DNA of 64,000 nt from Methanothermobacter thermautotrophicus (GCF_014889545.1 NZ_QKOF01000005.1:124001-188000); one strand, 5' to 3'. Positions 7,729-16,613 are shown, counted from the stretch's first letter. Program-made: numbers and translations. Notes: generated by a model from the sequence alone, not told the origin.

Positions 7729-8886
7729 TTAGAGGTCCTCTGGGAGGTATGTGTCTGCAACTGCTGCAACGGCCTCTCCCATTTCAACCTCAAATCCAAG
7801 CTCCCTGAGGGTCATCTCAAGGGCTGAGAATGTTGTTATAAGTTCCCTGTGGGTTATGTTACCCATGTGGCCTATCCTGAATATCCTTCCCTTGAGGTGG
7901 TCCTGTCCCCCTGCAAGCTCAACATGGTACTTGTTCCTCATTGTCCCCCTCAGTTCACCATCTGTAACTCCCTCTGGGAGATTAACAGCCGTGACCGTTG
8001 TTGATGAGACTGCTTCATCAGGGAACAGTTCGAGGTTGAGGGCCTTCACCGCATTCCTCGTAGCTTCAGCAGCTATCCTGTGCCTCTTTATCCTGTTGTT
8101 GAGTCCCTCCTCCATTATAACCTTGAGGGCCTCATGCATTGCGTATATGAGTGAAACTGCAGGTGTGTATGGTGTTTCAGGTGGCTCTGCGTCACCGCTC
8201 TTCCTGTACTTTTTGAGGTTCAGGTAATATGTCCTGGGATTATCAACAGCGTCAATGACACTCCATGCGTCTTCACTAAGGGTTATGGCTGCCATGCCAG
8301 GGGGTGCTGCGAGGCACTTCTGGGAACCTGTAACGCAGATGTCTATGCCGTAGCCATCAACATCGACCTCATCCCCTCCAAGGGATGATACTGTGTCAAC
8401 TATGTAGAGGGCGTCGTAGTCGTCCATTATCTTCCCTATCTCCCTGATGGGGTTAGCCACCCCCGTTGATGTCTCATTGTGGACTACGGTGACTGCCTTT
8501 ATATCATCATTCTCCTCGAGGGTGTATCCAATATCGTCAGGGTTAACGGCTTTGCCCCACTCTACGTCTATTGTGATGGATTCGCCTCCGAATGCCTCCA
8601 CTATCTGGGCGAACCTCTGGCCGAATTTACCCCCAACAACATTCAGAATCTTATCTCCGGGTTCTACAATGTTTGCAACTGCGGCTTCCATTGCAGCTGT
8701 CCCTGAACCCGTCAGAAGGTAAGACTTATTGCTGGTCCTGAAAACATCGGACATCATATCAGTCGTTTCAGTCAGGATCTTGCCGAATAGGGCGCTCCTG
8801 TGGTTAACAATGTTCTCTGACATTGCCTTGAGGACTCTCTGGGCCACCCTTGTCGGCCCGGGAATCATAAGCAGTGTTTCATCCAT
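7729..8886 (-). CDS. Class V aminotransferase (serine/alanine-glyoxylate type)
   Basis: A 385-residue PLP-dependent fold-type I aminotransferase. The N-terminus MDETLLMIPGPTRV is the family signature. The PLP Lys is in TGSQKCLAAPPG (about residue 196), and the Asp that pairs with the pyridine nitrogen is in YIVDTVSSLGG. It belongs to the alanine-glyoxylate/serine-pyruvate branch; in methanogens such enzymes are often given as aspartate or alanine aminotransferases, so the amino-group donor is uncertain. ATG 8886 was chosen because it gives the family N-terminus. A TTG at 8892, four bases after GGAGG, is an alternative. It stands alone, with A/T-rich DNA upstream. Confidence 0.85.
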   Translation of the reverse strand: MDETLLMIPGPTRVAQRVLKAMSENIVNHRSALFGKILTETTDMMSDVFRTSNKSYLLTGSGTAAMEAAVANIVEPGDKILNVVGGKFGQRFAQIVEAFGGESITIDVEWGKAVNPDDIGYTLEENDDIKAVTVVHNETSTGVANPIREIGKIMDDYDALYIVDTVSSLGGDEVDVDGYGIDICVTGSQKCLAAPPGMAAITLSEDAWSVIDAVDNPRTYYLNLKKYRKSGDAEPPETPYTPAVSLIYAMHEALKVIMEEGLNNRIKRHRIAAEATRNAVKALNLELFPDEAVSSTTVTAVNLPEGVTDGELRGTMRNKYHVELAGGQDHLKGRIFRIGHMGNITHRELITTFSALEMTLRELGFEVEMGEAVAAVADTYLPEDL

Positions 8887-8892
8887 TTCCAA

Positions 8893-9278
8893 AAAACCTC
8901 CAGATTAAAGTGGATTTTATGACCTGTACCTATTTTTAATCTGTCCATTTAAAAAGATTTACATGGGCCTCCAAAACAGGGGCCCCGAAGTTGTTATAGG
9001 CAACTCAATGACATTTAAAAAGATTTGCATGGGCCTCCACAGGGCCCATCCATGGAGTCAGATGAAAAATGTGGTGAGGGTGGATGCTGAAGAGGTGTCT
9101 GAATTCCCTGCCAGGAGAGGATCCCTAACAGGAAAGCTGAAATTTGCGGTCTCCACTTCTCTGCATGCTTTGTAGTTCATAGTTACCTGAAAGCTGGAGA
9201 TGTGCATGGTGGGGGCTTAAAAGCATCCACCAGCTGTGAACCCAAAGAATGATATATAAATGTGGATAAAGTTATCCC
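8893..9278. repeat. Gene-free stretch with a 28-bp direct repeat (8946-8973 and 9012-9039)
   Basis: The block CATTTAAAAAGATTT followed by (A/G)CATGGGCCTCCA occurs twice, 66 bases apart, with one mismatch. The TTTAAAAAG part could serve as a TATA element. A plus-strand frame at 8963-9175 has a strained composition and no ribosome binding site, and I do not accept it as a gene. Otherwise I see only the mptE promoter at the right end. Confidence 0.55.
9251..9260 (+). promoter_or_regulatory. TATA box of mptE, consistent with a leaderless transcript
   Basis: GATATATAAA is centred about 24 bases before ATG 9279, exactly where transcription would begin, and no ribosome binding site precedes the ATG. 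A leaderless or near-leaderless mRNA is the simplest reading. Confidence 0.6.
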
Positions 9279-9977
9279 ATGGAAGTTCAGGAATGGCTCA
9301 GGTGGTACACCCGTATACTTGATGACTTTGGATTTGAGAGGGAGGCTGACGAGGAGTCAGCATCATACCTGGACGCCTTCCTCAGGGAACACGGATGCCC
9401 AAGGGTTGAGGACCTTGATATCAGGTCCAGGGACTTCATTGTATTCGGGGCCGGACCATCACTCAGATCCCACCTCAAAAGGTTCAGGGCCCTCCATGAA
9501 TCCATGACAGTTATCTCGGCAGATGGTGCCACGACTGCACTTCTCGAGGAGGATGTGGTTCCTGATATAATCGTAACTGACCTTGATGGCAGGATGGAGG
9601 ATATACTCGATGCAAACCGGCTGGGGGCCGTTGTGGTGGTCCATGCCCACGGGAACAACCTCCCAGCACTGAGGAGGTACCTTCCACTCCTCCAGAATGT
9701 CATAGGGACAACCCAGAGCATCCCTCATGGTTGTCTCCACAATTTTGGTGGATTCACCGATGGTGATCGGGCTGTTTTCCTTGCTGCAGCCCTTGGCGCT
9801 GAGCGTATAGTTCTGGCGGGTATGGACTTCGGTGAGGTCGTCACAAGGTACTCAAGGCCTGATATGGACTCTGAGCTTGGGCCCGCCGATCCTGTTAAGA
9901 GGCTCAAACTCGAGTATGCCAGTAAACTGATAGACTGGCTTGAGATGAACATGAATGTCCGGATAGAGAGATGGTGA
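9279..9977 (+). CDS. mptE: 6-hydroxymethyl-7,8-dihydropterin pyrophosphokinase, archaeal MptE type
   Basis: A 232-residue DUF115-type protein. In methanogens this family transfers pyrophosphate from ATP to 6-hydroxymethyl-7,8-dihydropterin, a step toward tetrahydromethanopterin, the C1 carrier of methanogenesis. Family landmarks are FIVFGAGPSLRSHL (nucleotide-binding glycine segment, about residues 52-65), SADGATTALLE (about 79-89), DIIVTDLDG (catalytic acidic pair), HAHGNN (about 122-127) and FGGFTDGDRAVFLA. The assignment rests on the M. jannaschii MptE family. cdc6-2 follows 24 bases later in the same direction and may be cotranscribed. Confidence 0.85.
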   Translation: MEVQEWLRWYTRILDDFGFEREADEESASYLDAFLREHGCPRVEDLDIRSRDFIVFGAGPSLRSHLKRFRALHESMTVISADGATTALLEEDVVPDIIVTDLDGRMEDILDANRLGAVVVVHAHGNNLPALRRYLPLLQNVIGTTQSIPHGCLHNFGGFTDGDRAVFLAAALGAERIVLAGMDFGEVVTRYSRPDMDSELGPADPVKRLKLEYASKLIDWLEMNMNVRIERW

Positions 9978-10001
9978 ATAGGATAAAGAAAGTGAAGGAT
10001 C

Positions 10002-11141
10002 ATGAAAGGCGATAAGAGGCGTGATATAAGGGATATACTCCTGCATGATGAGACCCTATTCAGGAACATGCATGCCTTTGACCCAGACTATGTTCCTGAA
10101 AATTACAGGTACAGGGAGTCACAGATGGAGGCCCTTGCAGTGTGTATAAGGCCCGCCCTGAGGAATGGGAGGCCCGTCAATGCCGTTATCCTGGGGTCAT
10201 GTGCAACAGGTAAGACAACCGCCATCAAGAAGATATTTGAAATGGCTGAATCAACATCAGAGAGCGTTGTCTGCTGCTACATAAACTGTCAGCTCCACAC
10301 CACCCGATTCGGGATCTTCTCACAGATCTACAGCAGGATATTCGGGCACCAGCCACCTGAAACAGGTGTCCCCTTCTCACGGATATATCAGGCCATAATG
10401 CAGCACCTTGCAAGCGAGAACAGGGCCCTTGTGGTTGCCCTTGATGACATCAACCACCTCTTCTACAGTAAAAACGCCAACAAGGTGCTCTACGATATAC
10501 TGAGGGCTCATGAGGTGTTTGAGGGTGTGAGGACCGGTGTATTCGCTGTTCTTTCGGATATAGAGTTCAGGTACGCCCTTGATAAAAATGTTGACTCCAT
10601 ATTCATACCCCAGGAGATCGTATTCCCACCCTACACACGTGAAGAGGTGTTCAACATACTCAGGGATCGTGTCAGGGTGGGGTTCTACCCGGGCGTCATA
10701 TCCGATGAACTCATTGAGAGGATAACCGACCATACAATGGATACAGGGGACCTCAGATACGGTATAGACCTCCTCAGGGTCTGTGGAAACCTTGCAGAGG
10801 CCGATGCATCACCCATGATAACAGGGGAACACCTTGAAAGGGCCATTAAGAGCACAGGACCAGTTAATCTGATCCACACAGTGAGGACCCTGAATGAAAA
10901 TGAGAGGGAGTTCCTGAGGATACTTGCAGATGCTGGTGATGATATAACAGCGGGAGCTCTCTATGAGCTCTTCAGGGAGAGTACGGGGTCAAGCTACTCA
11001 TCCTTCAACAGGATAATTGAGAAACTGGAATTTTTAAGGTTGATCGACACGAGGCTCACCGGTAAGGGTGTGCGTGGTAACTCCAGGATCCTGATTCCAC
11101 GTTTCAGCAGGGAGGATCTCGGGAGGTGCCCTGGCTTCTGA
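10002..11141 (+). CDS. cdc6-2: Cdc6/Orc1 replication initiator paralogue (Cdc6-2 type)
   Basis: A 379-residue AAA+ ATPase with a C-terminal winged helix, the layout of archaeal Orc1/Cdc6. Walker A is GSCATGKTT (about residues 66-74), different from the usual GPPGTGKT; Walker B is ALDDINHLF, with Asp-Asp-Ile-Asn in place of the usual Asp-Glu-x-Asp. The sensor/lid region includes YTREEVFNIL and a DLRYGIDLL motif, and the winged helix spans about 300-375. Methanothermobacter carries two Cdc6 proteins, and this deviant ATPase core is what I recall for the second one. It probably takes part in origin recognition or MCM loading. No origin-like repeat cluster is visible beside it. Confidence 0.9.
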   Translation: MKGDKRRDIRDILLHDETLFRNMHAFDPDYVPENYRYRESQMEALAVCIRPALRNGRPVNAVILGSCATGKTTAIKKIFEMAESTSESVVCCYINCQLHTTRFGIFSQIYSRIFGHQPPETGVPFSRIYQAIMQHLASENRALVVALDDINHLFYSKNANKVLYDILRAHEVFEGVRTGVFAVLSDIEFRYALDKNVDSIFIPQEIVFPPYTREEVFNILRDRVRVGFYPGVISDELIERITDHTMDTGDLRYGIDLLRVCGNLAEADASPMITGEHLERAIKSTGPVNLIHTVRTLNENEREFLRILADAGDDITAGALYELFRESTGSSYSSFNRIIEKLEFLRLIDTRLTGKGVRGNSRILIPRFSREDLGRCPGF

Positions 11142-11142
11142 T

Positions 11143-11310
11143 TCATATACTTGCAGGATAATTTGAGTTACATCCGGCTGCAACGCTTATAACGCCCCAT
11201 AGGAGGGCTATCAGAACCGTTGATATGATTAAACATGCCTTCAGATCCACCGCAACGACAAGCTGCCCTACACGTCTCCTGATACTGTTTGATCTCCTCA
11301 GACTGTGCAT
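11143..11310 (-). CDS. Small single-pass membrane protein, 55 residues, unknown function
   Basis: An open frame on the minus strand fills the gap between cdc6-2 and archease. It starts MHSLRRSNSIRRRVGQ, a strongly basic head, followed by one hydrophobic segment LIISTVLIALLWGVISVAA (about residues 27-45) and a short tail with a Cys. The positive-inside rule predicts the basic N-terminus in the cytoplasm. GGAG lies nine bases upstream of the ATG, and CTTAAATAAT at about 11345-11355 is placed as a TATA box giving a roughly 12-base leader. The frame converges tail to tail with cdc6-2. I recognise no family. The composition and signals make it a credible gene, but without homologues it remains a prediction. 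Confidence 0.55.
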   Translation of the reverse strand: MHSLRRSNSIRRRVGQLVVAVDLKACLIISTVLIALLWGVISVAAGCNSNYPASI

Positions 11311-11470
11311 AATATCCACTCCACTACCATGTTCATGTGGAGATTATTTAAGAAAAGAGATAGAGAGCACCTGAAAAGTAAATTAGATAAGATGCCATGT
11401 AGACTGAAACCCATGTCAGTGAATGTGCATCTGAAGGATGTCCCTTGGTGCACACTTTGGGAGGGGAAAC

Positions 11471-11893
11471 ATGAAAGGGTTTGAATTCTTTGATGTCACT
11501 GCAGATGCTGGATACTGGGCCTATGGACATACCCTTGAGGAGGTGTTCGAGAACGCGGCCCTTGCAATGTTTGAGGTTATGACCGACACGTCACTGGTTG
11601 AGGCTGCTGAGGAGAGAAGAGTTGAAATCACATCAGAGGATAGAGTCTCACTCCTCTATGACTGGCTGGACGAACTGCTCTTCATACATGACACTGAATT
11701 TATTTTATTCAGTAAATTCAAAGTTAAGATAGATGAGAAAGATGATGGCCTCCACCTCAAAGGTACCGCCATGGGTGAAACGATAAAGGAAAGGCATGAG
11801 CGGCGTGACGAGGTGAAGGCGGTGACATTCCATATGATGGATATAATGGAGGATGATGGGCTGTTAAAGGCAAGGGTAATCCTTGACCTCTAA
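11471..11893 (+). CDS. Archease
   Basis: A 140-residue archease: FFDVTADAGYWAYGHTLEEVFENAALAMFEVM at the start, a central strand-helix module, and the C-terminal EVKAVTFHMMDI segment with metal-binding acidic and His residues (Asp/His pairs at both ends). Archease activates the RNA ligase RtcB, speeding guanylylation and allowing use of other nucleotides. Here it lies directly upstream of rtcB (35-base gap), the classic pairing. ATG 11471 is preceded by GGGAGGGG at five bases; an in-frame ATG at 11438 lacks support. Together they seal tRNA exons after intron removal, and one intron-containing tRNA-Met is in this window. Confidence 0.95.
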   Translation: MKGFEFFDVTADAGYWAYGHTLEEVFENAALAMFEVMTDTSLVEAAEERRVEITSEDRVSLLYDWLDELLFIHDTEFILFSKFKVKIDEKDDGLHLKGTAMGETIKERHERRDEVKAVTFHMMDIMEDDGLLKARVILDL

Positions 11894-11928
11894 TTTTATA
11901 TGCGAAGAAATGATGGAGGATGGTTTGC

Positions 11929-13377
11929 ATGAGTATACATGAAGAACTGGTTAAGGTGAGAGAATCCGTATGGGAAGTTCCAACATCATACAAGAAGGGA
12001 ATGCGGGTGCCCGGGAGGATCTTCCTGCGTGAGGAGGCCCTCAGGGACCTTGAGAAGGGCGCCATTGATCAGGTGGCCAACGTTGCATGCCTTCCCGGCA
12101 TCCAGAAGTTCTCAATTGGACTGCCAGATATTCACTTCGGTTACGGCTTCAGTATTGGGGGTGTTGGTGCCTTCAGCGCCCGTACAGGGGTTATAAGCCC
12201 TGGAGGTGTTGGGTTCGACATAAACTGTGGTGTGAGGATGGTCCGGACAAACCTCAACCATGAGGATGTCAGGCCAAAGATAAAGGAGCTCATAAACACT
12301 CTCTTCACCAATGTCCCCTCCGGTGTTGGGAGTAAGGGGAAGATACGTCTGAAACAAGGTGAGATCGATGAGGTCCTTGAAAACGGTGCTGAATGGGCCG
12401 TTGAAAACGGATACGGCTGGGACCAGGACCTCAAATACCTGGAAGAAAATGGTAAAATGGAGGATGCCAGCTCAGAAAAGGTCAGTGAGAAGGCCAAGAA
12501 AAGGGGTATACCCCAGCTCGGATCCCTTGGCTCAGGTAACCACTTCCTTGAGGTCCAGATGGTTGATGAGATCTTCGATGAGGAAGCAGCCAGGGCCTAC
12601 GGTGTGAGCCAGGGAAATGTAGCCGTCATGATACACTCTGGTTCACGTGGCTGCGGTCACCAGGTCTGCTCAGATTACCTCAGGCTAATGGACAAGGCAT
12701 ACAAGAGGTACAAGATAAACATACCTGACAGACAGCTTGCATGCGCCCCTGTGGATTCGGATGAGGCCCTGGATTATTTCCAGGCCATGGCAGCTGCTGC
12801 AAATTATGCCTGGGCCAACCGTCAGATGATAGTCCACTGGGTCAGGGAGTCATTTGAGGCTGTCTTCGGCATGACTGCAGAGGACATGGAGATGGAAATA
12901 CTCTATGACGTGGCCCACAACATAGCCAAGAAGGAGGTGCACACAGTAAAGGGTCGTGATACAGAGCTATTCGTCCACAGAAAGGGTGCTACAAGGGCAT
13001 TCGGACCTGGAAGGGATGAGATACCCCGGGAATACAGAAAAATCGGTCAACCCGTTATAATACCCGGGACAATGGGAACATCATCCTACCTCCTCCACGG
13101 GACAGATGTCGCCATGGCGGAAACCTTCGGTTCAACCGCCCACGGCGCCGGCCGTAAGATGAGCCGTGCAGGTGCCAAGAAGACCTACCGGGGCGAGGAG
13201 GTCCAGAGGAAACTTGAAAGTGAGGGCATATATGTGAGGGCCACCTCCATGCCTGTGGTTGCAGAGGAGGCCCCGGGGGCCTACAAGGACGTGGACGTCG
13301 TTGTGAGGACAGCCCATGAAACAGGCATATCCCGCCTCGTGGCCAGGATGCTCCCCCTCGGCGTTGCCAAGGGATAG
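11929..13377 (+). CDS. rtcB: RNA-splicing ligase RtcB
   Basis: A 482-residue GTP-dependent ligase joining RNA 2',3'-cyclic phosphate (or 3'-phosphate) and 5'-OH ends, the tRNA-splicing ligase of archaea. Motifs are GFDINCGVR (metal-binding Asp/Cys), [13 protein letters not shown] (Asn/His), [11 protein letters not shown] (metal His), [12 protein letters not shown], and the C-terminal AHGAGR, whose His is guanylylated. There is no intein and the length is normal. ATG 11929 is used because GGAGG lies nine bases upstream; an ATG at 11920 directly abuts that site. It forms a likely operon with archease upstream and the purine phosphorylase gene 13 bases downstream. Confidence 0.97.
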   Translation: MSIHEELVKVRESVWEVPTSYKKGMRVPGRIFLREEALRDLEKGAIDQVANVACLPGIQKFSIGLPDIHFGYGFSIGGVGAFSARTGVISPGGVGFDINCGVRMVRTNLNHEDVRPKIKELINTLFTNVPSGVGSKGKIRLKQGEIDEVLENGAEWAVENGYGWDQDLKYLEENGKMEDASSEKVSEKAKKRGIPQLGSLGSGNHFLEVQMVDEIFDEEAARAYGVSQGNVAVMIHSGSRGCGHQVCSDYLRLMDKAYKRYKINIPDRQLACAPVDSDEALDYFQAMAAAANYAWANRQMIVHWVRESFEAVFGMTAEDMEMEILYDVAHNIAKKEVHTVKGRDTELFVHRKGATRAFGPGRDEIPREYRKIGQPVIIPGTMGTSSYLLHGTDVAMAETFGSTAHGAGRKMSRAGAKKTYRGEEVQRKLESEGIYVRATSMPVVAEEAPGAYKDVDVVVRTAHETGISRLVARMLPLGVAKG

Positions 13378-13390
13378 GCGGGGTGAATAA

Positions 13391-14161
13391 ATGATAGGGA
13401 TCATTGGAGGTACCGGTGTATACGAGATAGTTGAACACGGGAGGGTGGAGAGGCAGGAATCCATCTCCACCCCCTACGGTGAAACCCCTGAAATATCCAT
13501 CTTCAAACTCCACCGGCAGATGGTTGCATTCATACCGAGACACTCACCTGGCCATGACAACCCCCCGCACAGGGTAAACTACCGGGCCAACGTATGGGCC
13601 CTCAAAGAACTGGGGGTCAGACATATAATAGCAACAAACGCCGTGGGATCCCTTAAAAGATCAATAGGGCCTGGTGACTTTGTTGTGCCCGAGGACTTCC
13701 TCGACTTCACCAGGTCCCGGCCATCAACCTTCTATGATGAGAAGACGGTGCATGTAGACATGACAGAGCCCTACTGCAGGAACCTACGCTCCGCCCTCAC
13801 AGGATACCCTGGTGTGATTGATGGGGGAGTGTACGTGTGCACCGAGGGCCCCAGATTTGAAACACCTGCAGAGATAAGGATGTTCAGGGCCCTCGGGGGC
13901 ACCGTGGTTGGCATGACCGGACTGCCAGAGGCCGTCCTTGCAAGGGAGCTTGAGATGTGCTATGCAAGCCTATGCCTCGTATCTAACTATGCTGCATCCA
14001 TCTCATCCAGCAAGCTCACCATAACAGAGGTCCTTGAGATCATGGATGAGAAGAAACATGAACTCATAGACATCATTGATGCTGCAATCAGAGACCTCAA
14101 AATGGAGCAACCATGTCCATGCCCGGATGCTCTCAGAGGTGCAGATATTAATGATGGCTAA
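13391..14161 (+). CDS. mtnP: 5'-methylthioadenosine/methylthioinosine phosphorylase
   Basis: A 256-residue member of the MtnP/PNP trimeric phosphorylase family: MIGIIGGTGVYE at the start, the phosphate-binding PRHSPGHDNPPHRVNYRANVWAL segment (about residues 50-72), ATNAVGSL, and the substrate-binding TEGPRFETPAEIRMF and GMTGLPEAVLARE. It splits methylthio-nucleosides or purine nucleosides with phosphate to recycle purine and the methylthioribose moiety. Some methanogen homologues prefer methylthioinosine, so the base preference is left open. It follows rtcB with a 13-base gap and is followed by a flavoprotein gene 11 bases later, indicating one transcription unit. Confidence 0.9.
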   Translation: MIGIIGGTGVYEIVEHGRVERQESISTPYGETPEISIFKLHRQMVAFIPRHSPGHDNPPHRVNYRANVWALKELGVRHIIATNAVGSLKRSIGPGDFVVPEDFLDFTRSRPSTFYDEKTVHVDMTEPYCRNLRSALTGYPGVIDGGVYVCTEGPRFETPAEIRMFRALGGTVVGMTGLPEAVLARELEMCYASLCLVSNYAASISSSKLTITEVLEIMDEKKHELIDIIDAAIRDLKMEQPCPCPDALRGADINDG

Positions 14162-14172
14162 GGAGGGGTTAT

Positions 14173-14745
14173 ATGAAGGTTTTAATGATATCTGCAAGTC
14201 CAAGGAAGAAGAGTAACACCATGATGGTTCTTGAGCACTGCAGGGATGCAATAGAAAACCATGGTGTTGAAACAGAGATAATATCACTCCGTGGTATGAA
14301 AATCGAATCCTGCAGAGCCTGTCTTAGCTGTGCAAAGAAGCATCGCTGCAAGATAGATGATGGACTCAACGAGATAATCGACAGGATACGTGAGTCCGAG
14401 GGATTCATAGTTGCAACACCAGTCTACTTCGGGACTGCCAGGGGCGACCTGATGGCGGCGCTGCAGCGGATAGGGATGGTTTCAAGGGCCTCAGATGGAT
14501 TCCTGAGCTGGAAGGTAGGTGGCCCCATTGCAGTTGCAAGGCGCGGAGGCCACACCGCAACGATACAGGAGCTCCTGATGTTCTACTTCATAAACGACAT
14601 GATAGTGCCCGGTTCAACCTACTGGAACATGGTGTTTGGATGGGCCCCCGGCGAGGTTGAAGATGACAGTGAGGGAATTGAGACCATAAGGCGTTTCGGG
14701 GAAAACGTTGCTGAACTCATAAAGAGGATAAATGGCGGTTCTTAA
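14173..14745 (+). CDS. NADPH-dependent FMN reductase family iron-sulfur flavoprotein
   Basis: A 190-residue flavodoxin-fold protein: MISASPRKKSNTM (FMN phosphate loop), a cysteine cluster CRACLSCAKKHRC (about residues 48-60) like the compact [4Fe-4S] motif of methanogen iron-sulfur flavoproteins, and FIVATPVYFGTARGDLMAAL. Such proteins shuttle electrons between ferredoxin and unknown acceptors and help with oxygen or peroxide stress. The next gene, a NifX-like protein, begins right after its stop. The acceptor is unknown. Confidence 0.85.
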   Translation: MKVLMISASPRKKSNTMMVLEHCRDAIENHGVETEIISLRGMKIESCRACLSCAKKHRCKIDDGLNEIIDRIRESEGFIVATPVYFGTARGDLMAALQRIGMVSRASDGFLSWKVGGPIAVARRGGHTATIQELLMFYFINDMIVPGSTYWNMVFGWAPGEVEDDSEGIETIRRFGENVAELIKRINGGS

Positions 14746-14746
14746 A

Positions 14747-15073
14747 ATGAGGATAGCACTGGCCTCCTCCAGCGGGGAGGAGGTTGACCTCCATTTTGGG
14801 AGGGCCTCCCGGTTCCTCGTGTATGAGTACACTGAAGGTGAACCAAGATTCCTGGAGAGCCGGACCGTTGACATCTCTGAAACCGGTAAGCATCAGTGGA
14901 TGAAGGCCCTTGATGCCATAAGAGACTGTGATGTTGTAATAGCTGTACAGGCCGGCCTCAAGGGTAAGATCGGGATTGAAGATGCAGGTATAAAATTTGT
15001 GGCCGATGAGGGCCCGGTTGAGGAGGTGCTTGACAGGTGGATCAGACACACTGAATTCATGAAGTCACTGTAA
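14747..15073 (+). CDS. NifX/NifB-C-terminal (dinitrogenase cofactor) family protein
   Basis: A 108-residue protein of the family that binds nitrogenase cofactor intermediates or related metal clusters. MRIALASSSGEEVDLHFGRASRFLVYE is the family N-terminus with the HFGRA signature, and DCDVVIAVQAGLKGKIGIEDAGI the second half. Many non-diazotrophs carry such paralogues, so a role in nitrogenase is not implied; a second member of the family lies in the nif cluster at 41.7-42.0 kb. ATG 14747 starts the family motif; an ATG at 14732 would overlap the upstream stop. Confidence 0.8.
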   Translation: MRIALASSSGEEVDLHFGRASRFLVYEYTEGEPRFLESRTVDISETGKHQWMKALDAIRDCDVVIAVQAGLKGKIGIEDAGIKFVADEGPVEEVLDRWIRHTEFMKSL

Positions 15074-15174
15074 ATCCCCGCCAAAACTGCAGATGGGACC
15101 TGATAAAGAGCTGGACCGCCGCATGAATCAATCCATGATCAGATCCCTGGGCCACCATCACCCACCCATGTCAA

Positions 15175-15322
15175 GATTTAAATACTCCCTTACCATAATT
15201 ATAGAGTATTCCATACTGGCGGTGTATGTAACTCTAGATCATGGTTAACCAGTTAATAATGAATTTTTTGAATTTATGTTAAATCCAGCTGTTTTTACGG
15301 TGTTAAAGATTAAGGTGATATA
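15175..15322 (+). promoter_or_regulatory. Promoter and leader of the eS1 gene
   Basis: GATTTAAATACTCCC at 15175-15189 contains a good TATA box. An inverted repeat AATACTC...GAGTATT (arms separated by about 16 bases) overlaps and follows it and could be an operator or an RNA hairpin. The leader of about 120 bases ends with AAGGTGAT four bases before ATG 15323. Nothing else is recognised in it. Confidence 0.45.
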
Positions 15323-15910
15323 ATGGCAAAGGCTCGAAGAAGGAGAGTACGTGATACATGGAAGGAAAAGAAATGGTATGTGATAAAGAGTCCTAAAATG
15401 TTTGGAGAGAACGAGATAGGAACAACACCCTCAAGGGACCCTGACTTCCTCCTCAAGAGGAGGGTTGAAGCCACCATGAGGGAACTGACCGGAGACTTCT
15501 CAAAGCAGTACGTTAAGCTGAAGTTCCAGATAGACAATGTCGCCGGCAGTGAGGCCACGACCAGATTCATAGGCCACCAGGTTACAACAGACTACGTCCG
15601 GAGCATGATACGCAGGGGTACAAGCAGGATAGATGCCCCCGTCATAGTTGAAACAAAGGATGGTTACAAACTTAAGGTCCATCCGCTGGCCATAACAATC
15701 AGGAGGGCGAAGTCCTCACAGCAGAAATACATGAGGCAGAGCATAGAGGAACACCTGAAGGAAATCGCCTCAGAGAAGACCTTCGAGGAACTCGTGGAGG
15801 GTATTGTAACAGGAAAAATCGCCTCAGAGATATACCACCAGGCCAAGAAGATCTACCCCCTCAAGAGGGTTGAAATAATAAAGAGCAGGGTTCTGGAGGA
15901 ACCAGCCTAA
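15323..15910 (+). CDS. rps3ae: Small ribosomal subunit protein eS1 (S3Ae)
   Basis: A 195-residue eS1 protein of archaeal/eukaryotic ribosomes. It starts MAKARRRRVRDTWKEKKWYV, with the conserved GENEIGTTPSRDP segment (about residues 28-40) and GHQVTTDYVRSMIRRGTSRIDAPV in the middle. It is a component of the small subunit platform. AAGGTGAT is placed properly upstream. A DUF92 membrane protein gene follows 19 bases later. Confidence 0.97.
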   Translation: MAKARRRRVRDTWKEKKWYVIKSPKMFGENEIGTTPSRDPDFLLKRRVEATMRELTGDFSKQYVKLKFQIDNVAGSEATTRFIGHQVTTDYVRSMIRRGTSRIDAPVIVETKDGYKLKVHPLAITIRRAKSSQQKYMRQSIEEHLKEIASEKTFEELVEGIVTGKIASEIYHQAKKIYPLKRVEIIKSRVLEEPA

Positions 15911-15929
15911 TTAAGGGATCGGGACCCCC

Positions 15930-16613
15930 ATGACAGACCTCAACATTGGATACGTACTCCTGTGCGTGTTCATTGGATTCTTAACCTACTATAGAGGTGC
16001 CCTTGATGTATGGGGATCCCTTTTCATGATCCTTATGGGTCTTCTCATAATATTATCAGCCGGTTTTAACTGGCTCCTTCTTATTTTTATTTTCCTGGTT
16101 CTTGGCCTCCTGTCAACAAAGTACAGACATGGATACAAGAAGCAGCTCGGTGTCTTTGAGGGAACAAGAAGCGCCAAGAACGTCATATCAAATGGAATAG
16201 TTCCCTTCATAATGGCTGCCTTTGGATACTATGACGGTTTTGTTGGAGGCTTCATAGGATCCGTTGCAACCGCCACCGCAGATACCATGGCGAGTGAAAT
16301 CGGGGTTCTCCAGACCCCGCGCCTCATAACTACACTTAGGAGGGTGGAGCCGGGGACTGATGGAGGGATATCATCTCTTGGAACCGCTGCAGGTATAGCT
16401 GGAGCGGGCATAATCGGTTTATCAGCATTTTTACTTGGCGTGTGCCCTGATCCACTCAAATCGATGAAAATAGCTGTGATTGCAGGGACCGTGGGTTGTT
16501 TCATGGACAGTCTCCTGGGTGCCGTCCTTGAAAGGAGGAGGTACCTCACCAATGAACATGTGAACCTCCTGGCAACAGTTACAGGGGCAGTTATAGGAAT
16601 TATTTTAGCATAG
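15930..16613 (+). CDS. DUF92 family integral membrane protein
   Basis: A 227-residue polytopic membrane protein with about six hydrophobic segments and the family signature FIGSVATATADTMASEIGVL (about residues 108-127) followed by TLRRVEPGTDGGISSLGTAAG. Plant and cyanobacterial relatives (VTE6) act as phytyl-phosphate kinases, so a CTP- or polyprenyl-phosphate-related kinase role in archaeal lipid metabolism is conceivable. That is inference, not shown by the sequence. It sits between eS1 and apgM in the same direction. Confidence 0.8.
   Translation: MTDLNIGYVLLCVFIGFLTYYRGALDVWGSLFMILMGLLIILSAGFNWLLLIFIFLVLGLLSTKYRHGYKKQLGVFEGTRSAKNVISNGIVPFIMAAFGYYDGFVGGFIGSVATATADTMASEIGVLQTPRLITTLRRVEPGTDGGISSLGTAAGIAGAGIIGLSAFLLGVCPDPLKSMKIAVIAGTVGCFMDSLLGAVLERRRYLTNEHVNLLATVTGAVIGIILA

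Noticed and set aside
8963-9175. A 70-codon plus-strand frame upstream of mptE
   Set aside because: No ribosome binding site, it includes the short direct repeat, and it resembles no protein family I know.
9978-11142. A replication origin beside cdc6-2
   Set aside because: Gaps around the gene are too short and contain no clustered origin recognition repeats.
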